A stretch of DNA of 64,000 bases from JAJFUV01 sp964384215. Its GTDB lineage: Bacteria; Acidobacteriota; Terriglobia; Bryobacterales; Bryobacteraceae. The notes under the pieces were generated by a model that was not told the origin of the DNA, did no database searches, and saw only the letters and a program-made list of their open reading frames with translations. This document shows, piece by piece, positions 28,247-37,229 of this stretch. Position 1 is the first letter of the stretch. The number at the start of each line of letters is the position of its first letter. The translations under genes were made by a program, and so were the position numbers. The DNA lies in NCBI GenBank assembly GCA_964384215.1, contig CAYLLB010000017.1, positions 1 to 64,000 on the forward strand, given 5' to 3'.

Positions 28247-29128
28247 TTACCACTGTAGATTCAATCCCAACTTCAGGAAGCGTGGCAGGTTGTTCTGCAC
28301 CGGGTTCAGACGCCCGAACGCTGCGTTTGTTACGTCTGTCCCGCCGGAGGCGAGGCCGGTGAACCACGGGTGATTGAAGGCATTCACCGCCTCGAAGCGG
28401 AACTGCAATTTCATCCGCTCGTAGATGGGGAAATACTTCGTCACGGACACGTCCCAGTTTTTGTATGCGGGACTCCGCACGTCGCTGAAGTAGTACAGGT
28501 AAGTGCGGAATGTGTAACTGGGCTGCGCTGTGACCAGCTTGCCCGTCGCCGGGTCGATCCACTTCGAAGTATCGAACCACTTCGCAATGGTCGGATTACT
28601 GATGCGCGGGGCGAAATTGTTCATGTCCGGGTTGTAGGATCCTCTGGATTGCCCGTTGAGATTCGCGAACAGCACCTGGTCCTTGAGGCTCAAGCCCTGT
28701 GATTGCGAGGCGATCGGGCCGGCCGCGTTCAACTCGAATGGGTTGGCGTTCATCTTGGCGTTCTGGAAATACTCGAAAACCGAACCGTGGAAGTCGTTGG
28801 TTCCCACCTCGCCGACCTGCAACGCCATGTCTACGCGAAGCTTGTCCAGGGTCTGCAGCCTGATGCCGGTCTGGACGTATCTCTTGAAGCCCGCCGCTTC
28901 CACCGCTAGTTGGTAAGTGCCCGGCGCCAGGAACGGTGCCAGATACTGACCCACATCATTGGTTCTCGCCACGACACTGGCATTCGTAGCGGGATTGGTG
29001 ACGGTCACCGTAGCATTCGCGACGGCCGCGCCAGTCCGGTCCGTAACGGTGCCCGAAATGCTGGCGCGAATTTCCCGCGAATATTCTGCAGGAGCCAGGG
29101 TCACCAGAAGATGCACTACGACACACAA
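28247..29128 (-). pseudogene. TonB-dependent receptor with three in-frame internal deletions (mini-receptor)
   Basis: A 293-residue open frame that aligns piecewise with the flanking receptors. Residues 1-108 match the leader and carboxypeptidase-regulatory-like domain. 109-134 match the early-barrel segment NDFHG-FEYFQN. 135-176 match PIAS-LK-FAPR. 177-293 match the C-terminal 117 residues, ending NLQW. Against paralogue A, about 133, 411 and 325 residues are missing at junctions near 28804, 28726 and 28600. No stop or frameshift has appeared. The start is a TTG without a fitting ribosome-binding site, with in-frame stops upstream. A barrel and plug this reduced cannot be a normal transporter. 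It is most likely a decaying copy, though the preserved frame leaves open an expressed short protein or a gene-conversion donor. Confidence 0.75.
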
Positions 29129-29460
29129 CGTGAACTCACATCAAGCTTACCCCTCATGCCAGTATCGTCTCTGAGTCGAAACTACCTCTTGCCCAGGAGT
29201 AAAGACGTTCCTACCACGTCACAGTGTTGTTCAGCGCGCCGACGCGCCGGAGCCGCGCGATTCAGTTAAACTGAACACGGCAGCGCTTCTTCGTCTTGTC
29301 TTCGCCTTAGAATACTCAGGAGGTGCAAATTCTGGTCAACTCCCATGAAATTTCGCCCCAAATCCCCCACAGAGGCTAGATTTCACCCCCCGTGGTGGTC
29401 GTATACTGTTGTGGTGCGGGTGTCTTAGCAAATCTTCACAATTTTGCTTTAGGAGGGAGT
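29129..29460. other. Intergenic region between mini-receptor and paralogue B
   Basis: This 332-base stretch holds the divergent upstream regions of the mini-receptor and of paralogue B. I see no gene in it. It contains a perfect palindrome, TTCAGTTAAACTGAA (29261-29275), with 7-base arms around one base. A TATACT (29402-29407) could be the -10 box of paralogue B, but its -35 partner is weak. AGGAGG directly precedes the ATG at 29461. Confidence 0.55.
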
Positions 29461-32400
29461 ATGCGTAATTTGTGCAGACTAGTGTCTGTGCTATTGGTAT
29501 TGGCGTTAGTACCCCTTGCTTATTCACAAGAGGTACGCGCCAGTTTGACGGGGACCATCACGGATTCAACCGGCGCCGCGGTAGCTAACGCCGCCGTGCA
29601 GGTCACCAATCTTGCAACAAACGCCGTCACATCGACCAAGAGTAACGAATCGGGCACCTTTGTGACCCCCTTCCTAGCTCCAGGCCAATACCATATGACG
29701 GTGGAAGCCACCGGCTTCAAGAAGTTCGTGCGGGAGAACATCCAACTGCAGGCGGCGGACAGGGTCCGCATCGACGTAAAGTTGGAAGTCGGCGAAGTGA
29801 CCACCAGCGTGACCGTGAGCGAATCGGTTTCGCAGTTGCAAACGGAAACCGCCACGCGGTCGCAAGTCCTCGCCAACGAGATCGTCGCCAGCGTGCCCAC
29901 GCAGGGCCGTAACCCGTTCCAGATCGCCTGGGCGGCTTCCGGCGTGGTGAAGAGCGGCACATTCCGTTATCTTCGCTCGTTTGATATCGGCGGCATGTCG
30001 GGTCTCTCGATCAACGGCGGCCGTGAAAAGGTCAACGAAGTGCTGATGGACGGTATCAGCAACGTCCGCGCCGAGTACACGGTAATCAGTGCTCCGACTA
30101 CCGAATCGGTGCAGGAGTTCAAGGTGCAATCCGCCACTTATGATGCGCAGTACGGGCGCACGGCGGGCGGCGTCATCACCGTGGTCACCAAGGGTGGCGG
30201 CAACGACTTCCATGGAACGGCGTTCGAATATTTCCAGAACGACAAGTTGAATGCCAACCAGAGCGAGCTCAACAAGCCCATGACCGTTGCCGGCCAATAT
30301 TTCCCCAACGGCCGCAAGCCACCAAACCACATCAACCAGTTCGGTATCCAGGCGAGCGGTCCCATCGTGATCCCGAAATTGGTCAACACCAAGAACCGCG
30401 TGTTCTGGATGCTGTCCTGGGAGAGTATGCGGCAGCGTTCCGCTGACCCGGATGTGAAGACGTTCCCCACCATGGATATCCGTGGCGGCGACTTCACCAA
30501 TCTGCTCAACGGTAATGGCCAGCAGGTTACTATTTACGACCCGTACAGCACGAAGGCCGACGGCACACGTACGCCGATTGCCGGCAACAGGATCGCCGCG
30601 AGCCAGATCAATCCTGTAGCGGCTAAGGTGCTGTCCTATTACCCGGCTCCTTCCGCCCCCGGCGACGGACCGGCCCGCGTCAACAACTATCCGTATCCTT
30701 CGATGTGGATCGCCAGCTTCGACCAGTTCGTGGGGCGCACGGACGTGGTGGTGAACTCGAAGAACAACGTGTTCTTCCGGTACAACGAAAACCCGTTCCA
30801 GGAATTCCGCGCCATCGTGTTCGGCATGAACAATCCCGCCGAACCGACTGGCAACGCCCCGCTGCTGCGCAACGGCCGGAACGTGATGATGAACTGGACC
30901 TCCACGATATCGCCGACCATGACCTTCGACCTCCGCGCTGGATTGAATCGCTGGGAAGAGGCGGGCGGCAGTTCCATCGGCGCGGGCTACAACCCGGCGC
31001 AGTTGGGCTTTTCGAGCGCGATCACATCGCAGATCACCAAGTACCAGTTCCCGCGCTTCGACCTGCAGGATTACCAGAGTGTTGGTTCGGACGCGTTCGG
31101 ACCCGGCACGCGTGACACGTACAGCCTTCAGCCCAACCTCAACAAGGTGCTCGGACGCCACTTCCTGAAGTTCGGCGCGGACTTCCGCCAGTTCAACCGC
31201 AACGACTCCGGCCGGGGCTATCCGTCGGGCTACTATTACTTTGGCAAGAACTGGACGCAGGCGAACGCCACCCGGGCGGATGCTGTATCCGGCAACTCGA
31301 TCGCCACGTTCCTCATGGGTATCCCGAGCAGCGGTTATATCCAGAAGAACATCGACCCGGCCTACCGCCACTACTACTATGGCGGCTTCTTCCAGGACGA
31401 CTGGAAGGTCAATTCCCGCCTGACGATCAACTTCGGTCTGCGGTGGGACACCGAAACCGGGAACGTGGAAAGGTATGACCGCCAGATCCTCGGACTCGAC
31501 TGGGATGCCGCCAGCCCCATCGCCAGCAAGGTCACGGGCCTGACCCTGAAGGGCGCCGTGCAGTTTGCGGGCGTGAACGGCCTGCCGCGTACCCTTGTGG
31601 ATGCCGACACGAACAATTGGCAGCCGCGCGTCGGCCTGGCTTACAAGCTGGGTGACAAGTGGGTGCTGCGTGGAGGTTACGGTCTCTATTACATCGGCCA
31701 CGACGACAATGGCTCCACGAACGGTTTCAGCCGCTCCACGAGCATCGTTACGTCCCTGGACGGTGGCCTGACGCCGTATCCGGGCATGACCACGCAAAAC
31801 GCATTCGTGTCCTACCCCAACAGCAAGCTGCTCGATCCCACCGGCTCCAGCGGCGGTGCCGCCAGCTTCCTTGGTGAAGGCATGCAAGGCTGGATTCGAA
31901 ACCGCGCTCTGCCCTACACGCACCAATACTCGTTCGACATCCAACGGGAATTGCCGCTTAGCATATTGTTTGAAGTCGGATACTCGGGCAACATCGGGCG
32001 CCGGTTCAACATGTCCGGCGGCGGTGTCGGTTCCGCTGGCTATGGCCTGAACTACATCCCGACCAACATGTTGGGTAGGCGAACCTCGACGGGCGCCATC
32101 GATACGGCGTGGTACACGGAGAAGATCGCCAACCCCATGGCGGGACTGATTCCGAACAACGCTGCCCTCAACGGCGCAACCATCGTGCGGACGCAGCTCA
32201 TGTACGCCTATCCGCAGTACAACGGCGTTACGCTGACCGGCGTGCCGATCGGCAAGAACCGGACCGATGCCGTGAGCTTCAAGGTCACCAAGCGCTTCTC
32301 GCACGGCTTGAGCTTCCTGGCCAACTACGGTATCGCCAAGAACCTGCAGCAGGTCCGTATGCTGAACGCGCAGGATTTCGGCGGAGTCAAGAACTACGAC

Positions 32401-32979
32401 TCCACCGTCCTGGTGAAGGAATCCAACCAGAACGTAGACACCCCGCAGAAGTTTATCATCGCGGGCATCTATGAACTGCCGTTCGGCAAGGGCCGGCAAT
32501 TCGCCAACAATGTTCCGGGCATTGTCAACGCCATCATCGGCGGCTGGCAAGTCGCCTACGACGTAGCTTTCCAGAAGGGCTGGGTGGTAGATTACCCGAA
32601 CGCTCTTCAGAATGCTCCGGGCAGCGCGAAGATCGACAACCCGACCAATAAGCGGTGGTTCAATACCTCGCTGTGGAAGACGGCGTCGGGCACTCCGGTT
32701 CCCTTGCCGGAAGCATACACCCTGCGCAACTTCCCGTACCTGTTCAGCGATGTGCGGCGTCCCGGTATGAACAACTGGGATACGTCGCTCATGAAGTACT
32801 TCCCGATTAAAGAAAGCCTGAAGCTGCAATTCCGCTTCGAGATGGTGAACATGATGAATCACCCGTGGTTTGCGGACATACAGTCGACGGACGTTACCAA
32901 CGCGGCATTCGGCCAGTTGAACCCGACGCAGCGCAACCTGCCGAGGTTCATCAAGCTGGCGATGCACCTCAACTGGTAG
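29461..32979 (+). CDS. TonB-dependent receptor, paralogue B
   Basis: A 1172-residue outer-membrane receptor with the same architecture as paralogue A: signal peptide ending AYS-QEV, carboxypeptidase-regulatory-like domain, plug (MDGISNVRAEY; YGRTAGGVITVVTKG) and a long barrel ending HLNW. The two share long identical segments in the leader, the plug and the C-terminal 100 residues. They differ most in extracellular-loop-like stretches (for example near SGGGVGSAGYGLN here), which suggests duplication followed by change of ligand. The ATG at 29461 has AGGAGGG upstream, matching the start context of paralogue A. A very strong terminator at 33013 closes the unit before glnE. Confidence 0.94.
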   Translation: MRNLCRLVSVLLVLALVPLAYSQEVRASLTGTITDSTGAAVANAAVQVTNLATNAVTSTKSNESGTFVTPFLAPGQYHMTVEATGFKKFVRENIQLQAADRVRIDVKLEVGEVTTSVTVSESVSQLQTETATRSQVLANEIVASVPTQGRNPFQIAWAASGVVKSGTFRYLRSFDIGGMSGLSINGGREKVNEVLMDGISNVRAEYTVISAPTTESVQEFKVQSATYDAQYGRTAGGVITVVTKGGGNDFHGTAFEYFQNDKLNANQSELNKPMTVAGQYFPNGRKPPNHINQFGIQASGPIVIPKLVNTKNRVFWMLSWESMRQRSADPDVKTFPTMDIRGGDFTNLLNGNGQQVTIYDPYSTKADGTRTPIAGNRIAASQINPVAAKVLSYYPAPSAPGDGPARVNNYPYPSMWIASFDQFVGRTDVVVNSKNNVFFRYNENPFQEFRAIVFGMNNPAEPTGNAPLLRNGRNVMMNWTSTISPTMTFDLRAGLNRWEEAGGSSIGAGYNPAQLGFSSAITSQITKYQFPRFDLQDYQSVGSDAFGPGTRDTYSLQPNLNKVLGRHFLKFGADFRQFNRNDSGRGYPSGYYYFGKNWTQANATRADAVSGNSIATFLMGIPSSGYIQKNIDPAYRHYYYGGFFQDDWKVNSRLTINFGLRWDTETGNVERYDRQILGLDWDAASPIASKVTGLTLKGAVQFAGVNGLPRTLVDADTNNWQPRVGLAYKLGDKWVLRGGYGLYYIGHDDNGSTNGFSRSTSIVTSLDGGLTPYPGMTTQNAFVSYPNSKLLDPTGSSGGAASFLGEGMQGWIRNRALPYTHQYSFDIQRELPLSILFEVGYSGNIGRRFNMSGGGVGSAGYGLNYIPTNMLGRRTSTGAIDTAWYTEKIANPMAGLIPNNAALNGATIVRTQLMYAYPQYNGVTLTGVPIGKNRTDAVSFKVTKRFSHGLSFLANYGIAKNLQQVRMLNAQDFGGVKNYDSTVLVKESNQNVDTPQKFIIAGIYELPFGKGRQFANNVPGIVNAIIGGWQVAYDVAFQKGWVVDYPNALQNAPGSAKIDNPTNKRWFNTSLWKTASGTPVPLPEAYTLRNFPYLFSDVRRPGMNNWDTSLMKYFPIKESLKLQFRFEMVNMMNHPWFADIQSTDVTNAAFGQLNPTQRNLPRFIKLAMHLNW

Positions 32980-33012
32980 AGATAGACCTGAGACCTATCG
33001 CTACCTCCTAAA

Positions 33013-33040
33013 GGGAGCCGCTCCGGCGGCTCCCTTTTTT
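33013..33040 (+). terminator. Rho-independent terminator after paralogue B
   Basis: GGGAGCCGC (33013-33021), loop TCCG, then GCGGCTCCC (33026-33034) followed by six T. It is a textbook intrinsic terminator located 34 bases after the receptor stop. Confidence 0.93.
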
Positions 33041-33050
33041 GTCTTCACGC

Positions 33051-33056
33051 TATAAT
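33051..33056 (+). promoter_or_regulatory. -10 box of glnE
   Basis: A consensus TATAAT lies 25 bases before the glnE ATG at 33081 and right after the upstream terminator. No clear -35 box is seen because the expected position falls inside the terminator stem. The leader would be under 20 bases. Confidence 0.5.
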
Positions 33057-33080
33057 TCGGTGGGGACAAGAACTGCCTTC

Positions 33081-35996
33081 ATGCAACGCCTCCTCGACGA
33101 AGTCGGCTTTCGGGATCTCTCTCGCGCGCGTTCCAGTATCGAGAGCCTCTCGCGAGCAATCCCCGGCGAAACCCAAAAGCGGCTCCTCTATCTGTTAGCA
33201 TCCTCGCCCGATCCCGACGAGGCGTTGCTGTTCCTGGAGCGCCTGCACGAATCGCATCCGGAATCGTTCCGCCGCCTGGCGGCCAATTCCACCGCTTTGC
33301 AGTATATGGTCGCCGTCTTCTCCTATAGCCGCTTCCTTTCCGAGGCCGTGCTGCAATTCCCCGAATGGCTGGAGGATCTGGCCAAGGCCCGGGACATCGA
33401 CCGCGTCCTTCCCGCCGAACAGCTCGAGGATCGCCTGGAGGCGGCCCTGGCGGCGGACGCTTCCGCGCCGCTGGCCCTCACGCTGGCCCTTTTCCGGCGG
33501 CGCCAGTTGCTCCGCATCGTGCTTCGCGACGTGCTGAACATCGCCACGCTGCCCGAAACCACGGAAGAGCTTTCGAACCTGGCCGACGCGATTCTGGAAG
33601 TCAGCTACCGTCATCTGCGAAAGGAGATGGAACGCCGCTATGGCGTGCCCCAGTGGGTGGATGCGGACGGCAAGCGCCGCGCCTGTTCGTTCGCCGTGGT
33701 GGCGCTCGGCAAGCTCGGCGGACAGGAGCTTAATTACAGCTCCGACATCGATCTGATGTTCCTCTATTCGGGCAACGGCGAAACCGACGGCGCGCACTCC
33801 ATCAGCAACAAGGAGTTCTTCCAGAAGCTGGCGCATCGATACACGGAACTGCTCTCCACGTACACGCCGGTGGGCGCCTGCTATCGCGTGGACCTGCGCC
33901 TGCGCCCCGACGGCAGGTTGGGCGAGATCTGCCTGTCGCGCGACGGCGCCATTCTCTATTACCAGACGCGGGCGCGGGACTGGGAACTGCAGATGCTGAT
34001 CAAGGCGCGTCCTGCGGCGGGCGACCGCGCGTTGGGCAGAGAACTGCTCGAGACGCTCGAATCGCGCATCTATGCGACGACGCTGGATTTCAGTGCGGTG
34101 GAGAGTGTATCAGCCACTCGCGAGCGGCTCCATGAGCAGGCGGCCCGGCGGCGCGGCGACGCGCCGGGCTTCGACGTCAAGCTGGCGCGCGGCGGCATCC
34201 GCGACATCGAGTTTCTGGTGCAATGCCTGCAGCGGCTGCACGGCGGGCGGGAGCCCTGGGTGCGCCACGGCGGTACGCTGCTGGCGCTCGCCCGCCTGCA
34301 CGACAAAGATTTCCTGGACGATTCCGAATACTCGCGGCTGGCCTCCGCTTACCAATTCCTGCGCACGCTCGAACACCGGCTGCAGTTCGACGAGGACCGC
34401 CAGACGCACACGCTGCCCTCGGATGCGGCTAGGCTGGAAACGTTCGCCCGCCGCATGCCCGCCGCCGAGATCGGCAAGGCGTCATCGTCCGAAACGCTGC
34501 TGGGTGAGCTGAACGCGCACCTGGAGGAAGTGCAGGAGATTTACGAGCGCGTCATTCACGCGCAACGTCCCATCTATTACATGACACCCGAGCCGGTCAT
34601 CGAACCGGCCGGCGGCACGGGAGTGGAGACGCCGGACGATGTCCCTGAACCCGCGCCGAGCAACCTGGTGCGGTTCCTCGACGAGAAGGCGCCGCGGTTG
34701 GCCGCCATGATCGGCCGGGGCGACCTGCGGCGCGGCCTCAGCCTGTTTGAGCACTACCTTGAAAGGATTCTGAACGAGCCGGAGTGGCTCGGCTGGCTGG
34801 ACCGCGATCCCGTCCTGGCGAGCTACGTTTTCGAGATTTTCGATTGCAGCCAGTACTTTTCAGAGCATTTGATCCGCGACCCGGAATTATTGCGGGAGTT
34901 GCGCGGCATACGCGATTCGTCGACCCGGGATCTTCCCTACTCCGGCCTGGTGACGGCGCTGAGCGACATGGGTGCGGTGCGGCGCTTCTTCCGCCGCGAG
35001 ATGTTCCGCGTGCAGGCCGAAAGCATCTGCCTGCGCACGCCGATCTTTGAAACGCTCGAACGCACCAGCGAACTCGCCGACGCGACGATCCAGGCCGCCT
35101 ACCGCCTGGCCGTCGAAGAGGTCGCCGCCTCGCGGCCCCCCGCGGCCGGATACACGCCCGGGAACCAGCTCATGGTGGTGGCGCTCGGCCGCCTGGGCAT
35201 GCGCGAGTTCGATATGGCCAGCGACGCCGACCTGGTCTTCGTTCTTCCCGACGCCGATCTGCCCGAACTGCCCTTCTGGACCCGCGTCGCCGAGACCATC
35301 ATCAACCGCATCACCGCGTACACCGGCGAGGGTGTCATCTTCGCCGTCGATACGCGGCTGCGGCCCAACGGCCGCGAGGGCGCCCTGGTGCAGTCCGAGG
35401 AGAACTATCACGAGTACTTCGCCAAGCGCGCCGAGGCATGGGAAGGAATCACGTATATGAAGTCGCGCGCCGTGGCTGGCGACATCGAGCGCGGCACGGC
35501 GTTCTTGAATGAGCTGCAGAAGGTGGACTGGCGGCGCTACGGGCAGAGCGGGCGCTCACGCAAGGATCTGCTGCAGATGCGCCGGCGCCTGGAGAAGGAA
35601 CTGAGCGCCGGCAATCCACTAAAGGCCGGCCGCGGCTCCTATTACGACATCGATTTCGCGCTGATGTACTTGCGCCTGCGCGGCGCGGGCATATTCTTCA
35701 AAGTGTTGAACACGCCCGCCCGTATCGACGTGGTCGAGCAGATGGGTCACCTGGAGCGCGCCGACGCCGATTTCCTGCGCGACGCCTCCACTTTTTACCG
35801 CGCCGTGGACCACGGCATCCGCGTCTCCACCGGCCAGGCGGCGGGCGACCTGCCGAGGTCGGAATCGCAACTGGAAGTGCTCAACGAACTGGTCAGCCGC
35901 TGGACTCCCGATTATCTGCACGACCAGCCGCTGGCCATGGAACTCGCCCAGGTGCAGGAGCGCACCCGCGAGTTCTTCGACCGCCTGTTCGGGTGA
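33081..35996 (+). CDS. glnE: Bifunctional glutamine synthetase adenylyltransferase/deadenylylase
   Basis: A 971-residue cytoplasmic enzyme that adds AMP to, and removes it from, GlnA Tyr397 in answer to nitrogen status. It has the expected tandem layout. The N-terminal deadenylylation nucleotidyltransferase has GKLGGQELNYSSDIDLMF with its D-x-D pair, then RVDLRLRPDGRLG. A helical region follows (RGGIRDIEF, LRTLEHRLQ). The C-terminal adenylylation domain has GRLGMREFDMASDADLVF and DTRLRPNGREG. Both active sites look intact. The frame opens 14 codons earlier at a TTG in the terminator, so the ATG at 33081 is used. Its target gene glnA is at 23.1 kb, with the receptor cluster between them. Confidence 0.95.
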   Translation: MQRLLDEVGFRDLSRARSSIESLSRAIPGETQKRLLYLLASSPDPDEALLFLERLHESHPESFRRLAANSTALQYMVAVFSYSRFLSEAVLQFPEWLEDLAKARDIDRVLPAEQLEDRLEAALAADASAPLALTLALFRRRQLLRIVLRDVLNIATLPETTEELSNLADAILEVSYRHLRKEMERRYGVPQWVDADGKRRACSFAVVALGKLGGQELNYSSDIDLMFLYSGNGETDGAHSISNKEFFQKLAHRYTELLSTYTPVGACYRVDLRLRPDGRLGEICLSRDGAILYYQTRARDWELQMLIKARPAAGDRALGRELLETLESRIYATTLDFSAVESVSATRERLHEQAARRRGDAPGFDVKLARGGIRDIEFLVQCLQRLHGGREPWVRHGGTLLALARLHDKDFLDDSEYSRLASAYQFLRTLEHRLQFDEDRQTHTLPSDAARLETFARRMPAAEIGKASSSETLLGELNAHLEEVQEIYERVIHAQRPIYYMTPEPVIEPAGGTGVETPDDVPEPAPSNLVRFLDEKAPRLAAMIGRGDLRRGLSLFEHYLERILNEPEWLGWLDRDPVLASYVFEIFDCSQYFSEHLIRDPELLRELRGIRDSSTRDLPYSGLVTALSDMGAVRRFFRREMFRVQAESICLRTPIFETLERTSELADATIQAAYRLAVEEVAASRPPAAGYTPGNQLMVVALGRLGMREFDMASDADLVFVLPDADLPELPFWTRVAETIINRITAYTGEGVIFAVDTRLRPNGREGALVQSEENYHEYFAKRAEAWEGITYMKSRAVAGDIERGTAFLNELQKVDWRRYGQSGRSRKDLLQMRRRLEKELSAGNPLKAGRGSYYDIDFALMYLRLRGAGIFFKVLNTPARIDVVEQMGHLERADADFLRDASTFYRAVDHGIRVSTGQAAGDLPRSESQLEVLNELVSRWTPDYLHDQPLAMELAQVQERTREFFDRLFG

Positions 35997-36001
35997 GGCG
36001 A

Positions 36002-36021
36002 GGCAGGCGAAACCGTCTGCC
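36002..36021. terminator. Hairpin between convergent glnE and OmpA-like gene
   Basis: GGCAGGCG and CGTCTGCC form an 8-base stem with one G-T pair around an AAAC loop. It lies six bases after glnE and 5 bases before the stop of the convergent gene. The T-rich tail is poor, so termination strength is uncertain. Confidence 0.4.
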
Positions 36022-36026
36022 CTATA

Positions 36027-37067
36027 CTATTTCTTGACCAGCTCGACGCGCCGGTTCTGCGCGCGGCCCTGAGGCGTATCGTTGGTGTCGACCGGCTTGG
36101 TGGAACCCAGGCCCGCTGTGGTCAGGCGCTCGGCGTCGATCTTGAACTGAGTGACCAGGACGGACTTGACGGCCTCGGCGCGGCGGCGCGAGAGATCCAT
36201 GTTGGCGGCGGCGTTGCCGACCGAATCGGTGTGTCCCTCGATGAGCAGGCGGAGATTCGGATTGGTCTCCAGGCCCTTGGCGATGGATTGGATCACCGGG
36301 GCCGACTCCGGCTTCAGGCGGTCGCTCGCGGTATCGAACAGGATGCCGTGGGTAACGAAGCGCCCGGCGGACGTGATGACCTGGCTGAAGTCCGGCGTGG
36401 ATTCGGCGAAGCGAACCGTGCGATAACCCAGGGACTGATTCGCGCCATAGAAGTCGTGGGCGAACTCCACCCCAGTGATTGCCGGCATCTCGACCTGGTT
36501 GAAGTCCAGGTGCTTCTCGCCATTGACGAAGATGCGGAGACGACCGTTCTGAACCCACAACGCGAGCTTGGCCGGCTCGGCCCAGCTCATTTGGATCCGC
36601 TTGCGGCCGAGATCCTGGTACGCCGGCACTTTGAGCTGGACCTGCAGGTCGCACTGATTGGGGCTGGCGGTTGTGCTGTAAACGAGGACTTGCTTTGTTC
36701 CCGAGAGCAGAATGAGATGGGCAATGGCCCGGCCCTTAGGATCGAACTTGATCTCGGCTTCGTAAGTGAAGTTCTTGGGTAGCGCTGTGATGTTGGGAAA
36801 GATGGATCCGCGCTGGCTGATGGTTAGTTGACGGACATCGCCTGCGGCCTGGAGTTCGGGAGCGGCGCCGCGGACCTTGAAATGGGGTGGGGCATCGCCC
36901 GCGCTCATGTCCGTGAAATCGTCATAGAAGATCGTCTTGTCGCCCGGGACGAAGGATGACTTGAGAGTAGTCATCTCCGGCTGCGCCGTGGGCGGCTGAG
37001 CCGGAACGGGAAGCCCTGCGAAAAGTAACAGGGCGGAAGCGAGTGCGGCTGAGTGCAGTGCAAGCAT
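36027..37067 (-). CDS. OmpA-family peptidoglycan-binding protein
   Basis: A 346-residue envelope protein. The ATG at 37067 has GGAGG about seven bases upstream and opens a signal peptide (ALHSAALASALLLFAGLPVPAQ). The middle (about 45-210) is a beta-rich domain resembling a concanavalin-like/3-keto-disaccharide hydrolase-type sandwich (FYDDFTD, TYEAEIKFD, LRIFVNGEKHLDFN). The C-terminal 115 residues are an OmpA domain: ILFDTASDRLKPES, then IEGHTDSVGN, LSRRRAEAVK and NRRVELV, the residues that hold diaminopimelate in peptidoglycan. It probably tethers an envelope component to the cell wall from the periplasm. Single gene, convergent with glnE and divergent from the DegT gene. Confidence 0.87.
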   Translation of the reverse strand: MLALHSAALASALLLFAGLPVPAQPPTAQPEMTTLKSSFVPGDKTIFYDDFTDMSAGDAPPHFKVRGAAPELQAAGDVRQLTISQRGSIFPNITALPKNFTYEAEIKFDPKGRAIAHLILLSGTKQVLVYSTTASPNQCDLQVQLKVPAYQDLGRKRIQMSWAEPAKLALWVQNGRLRIFVNGEKHLDFNQVEMPAITGVEFAHDFYGANQSLGYRTVRFAESTPDFSQVITSAGRFVTHGILFDTASDRLKPESAPVIQSIAKGLETNPNLRLLIEGHTDSVGNAAANMDLSRRRAEAVKSVLVTQFKIDAERLTTAGLGSTKPVDTNDTPQGRAQNRRVELVKK

Positions 37068-37229
37068 CTGTGTCCTCCGAGATAGCATCACCAGATCAGG
37101 GCCAATAAGCCCGCTAGATTTGTACCATGACACCGGCGTTCTAAGCAAGATTGTGCCGCGCGCCAGCCCGCCCCGCTAAGGTATACTTAGTCACTATCCC
37201 ACGTAAGACAGACGAAAGGAGAAGTCTAC

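Noticed and set aside
29674..32967. A 1097-codon open frame on the minus strand opposite receptor paralogue B
   Set aside because: It lies wholly antisense to a well-supported receptor gene, has no recognisable domains and no ribosome-binding site. It reflects GC-rich codon bias.
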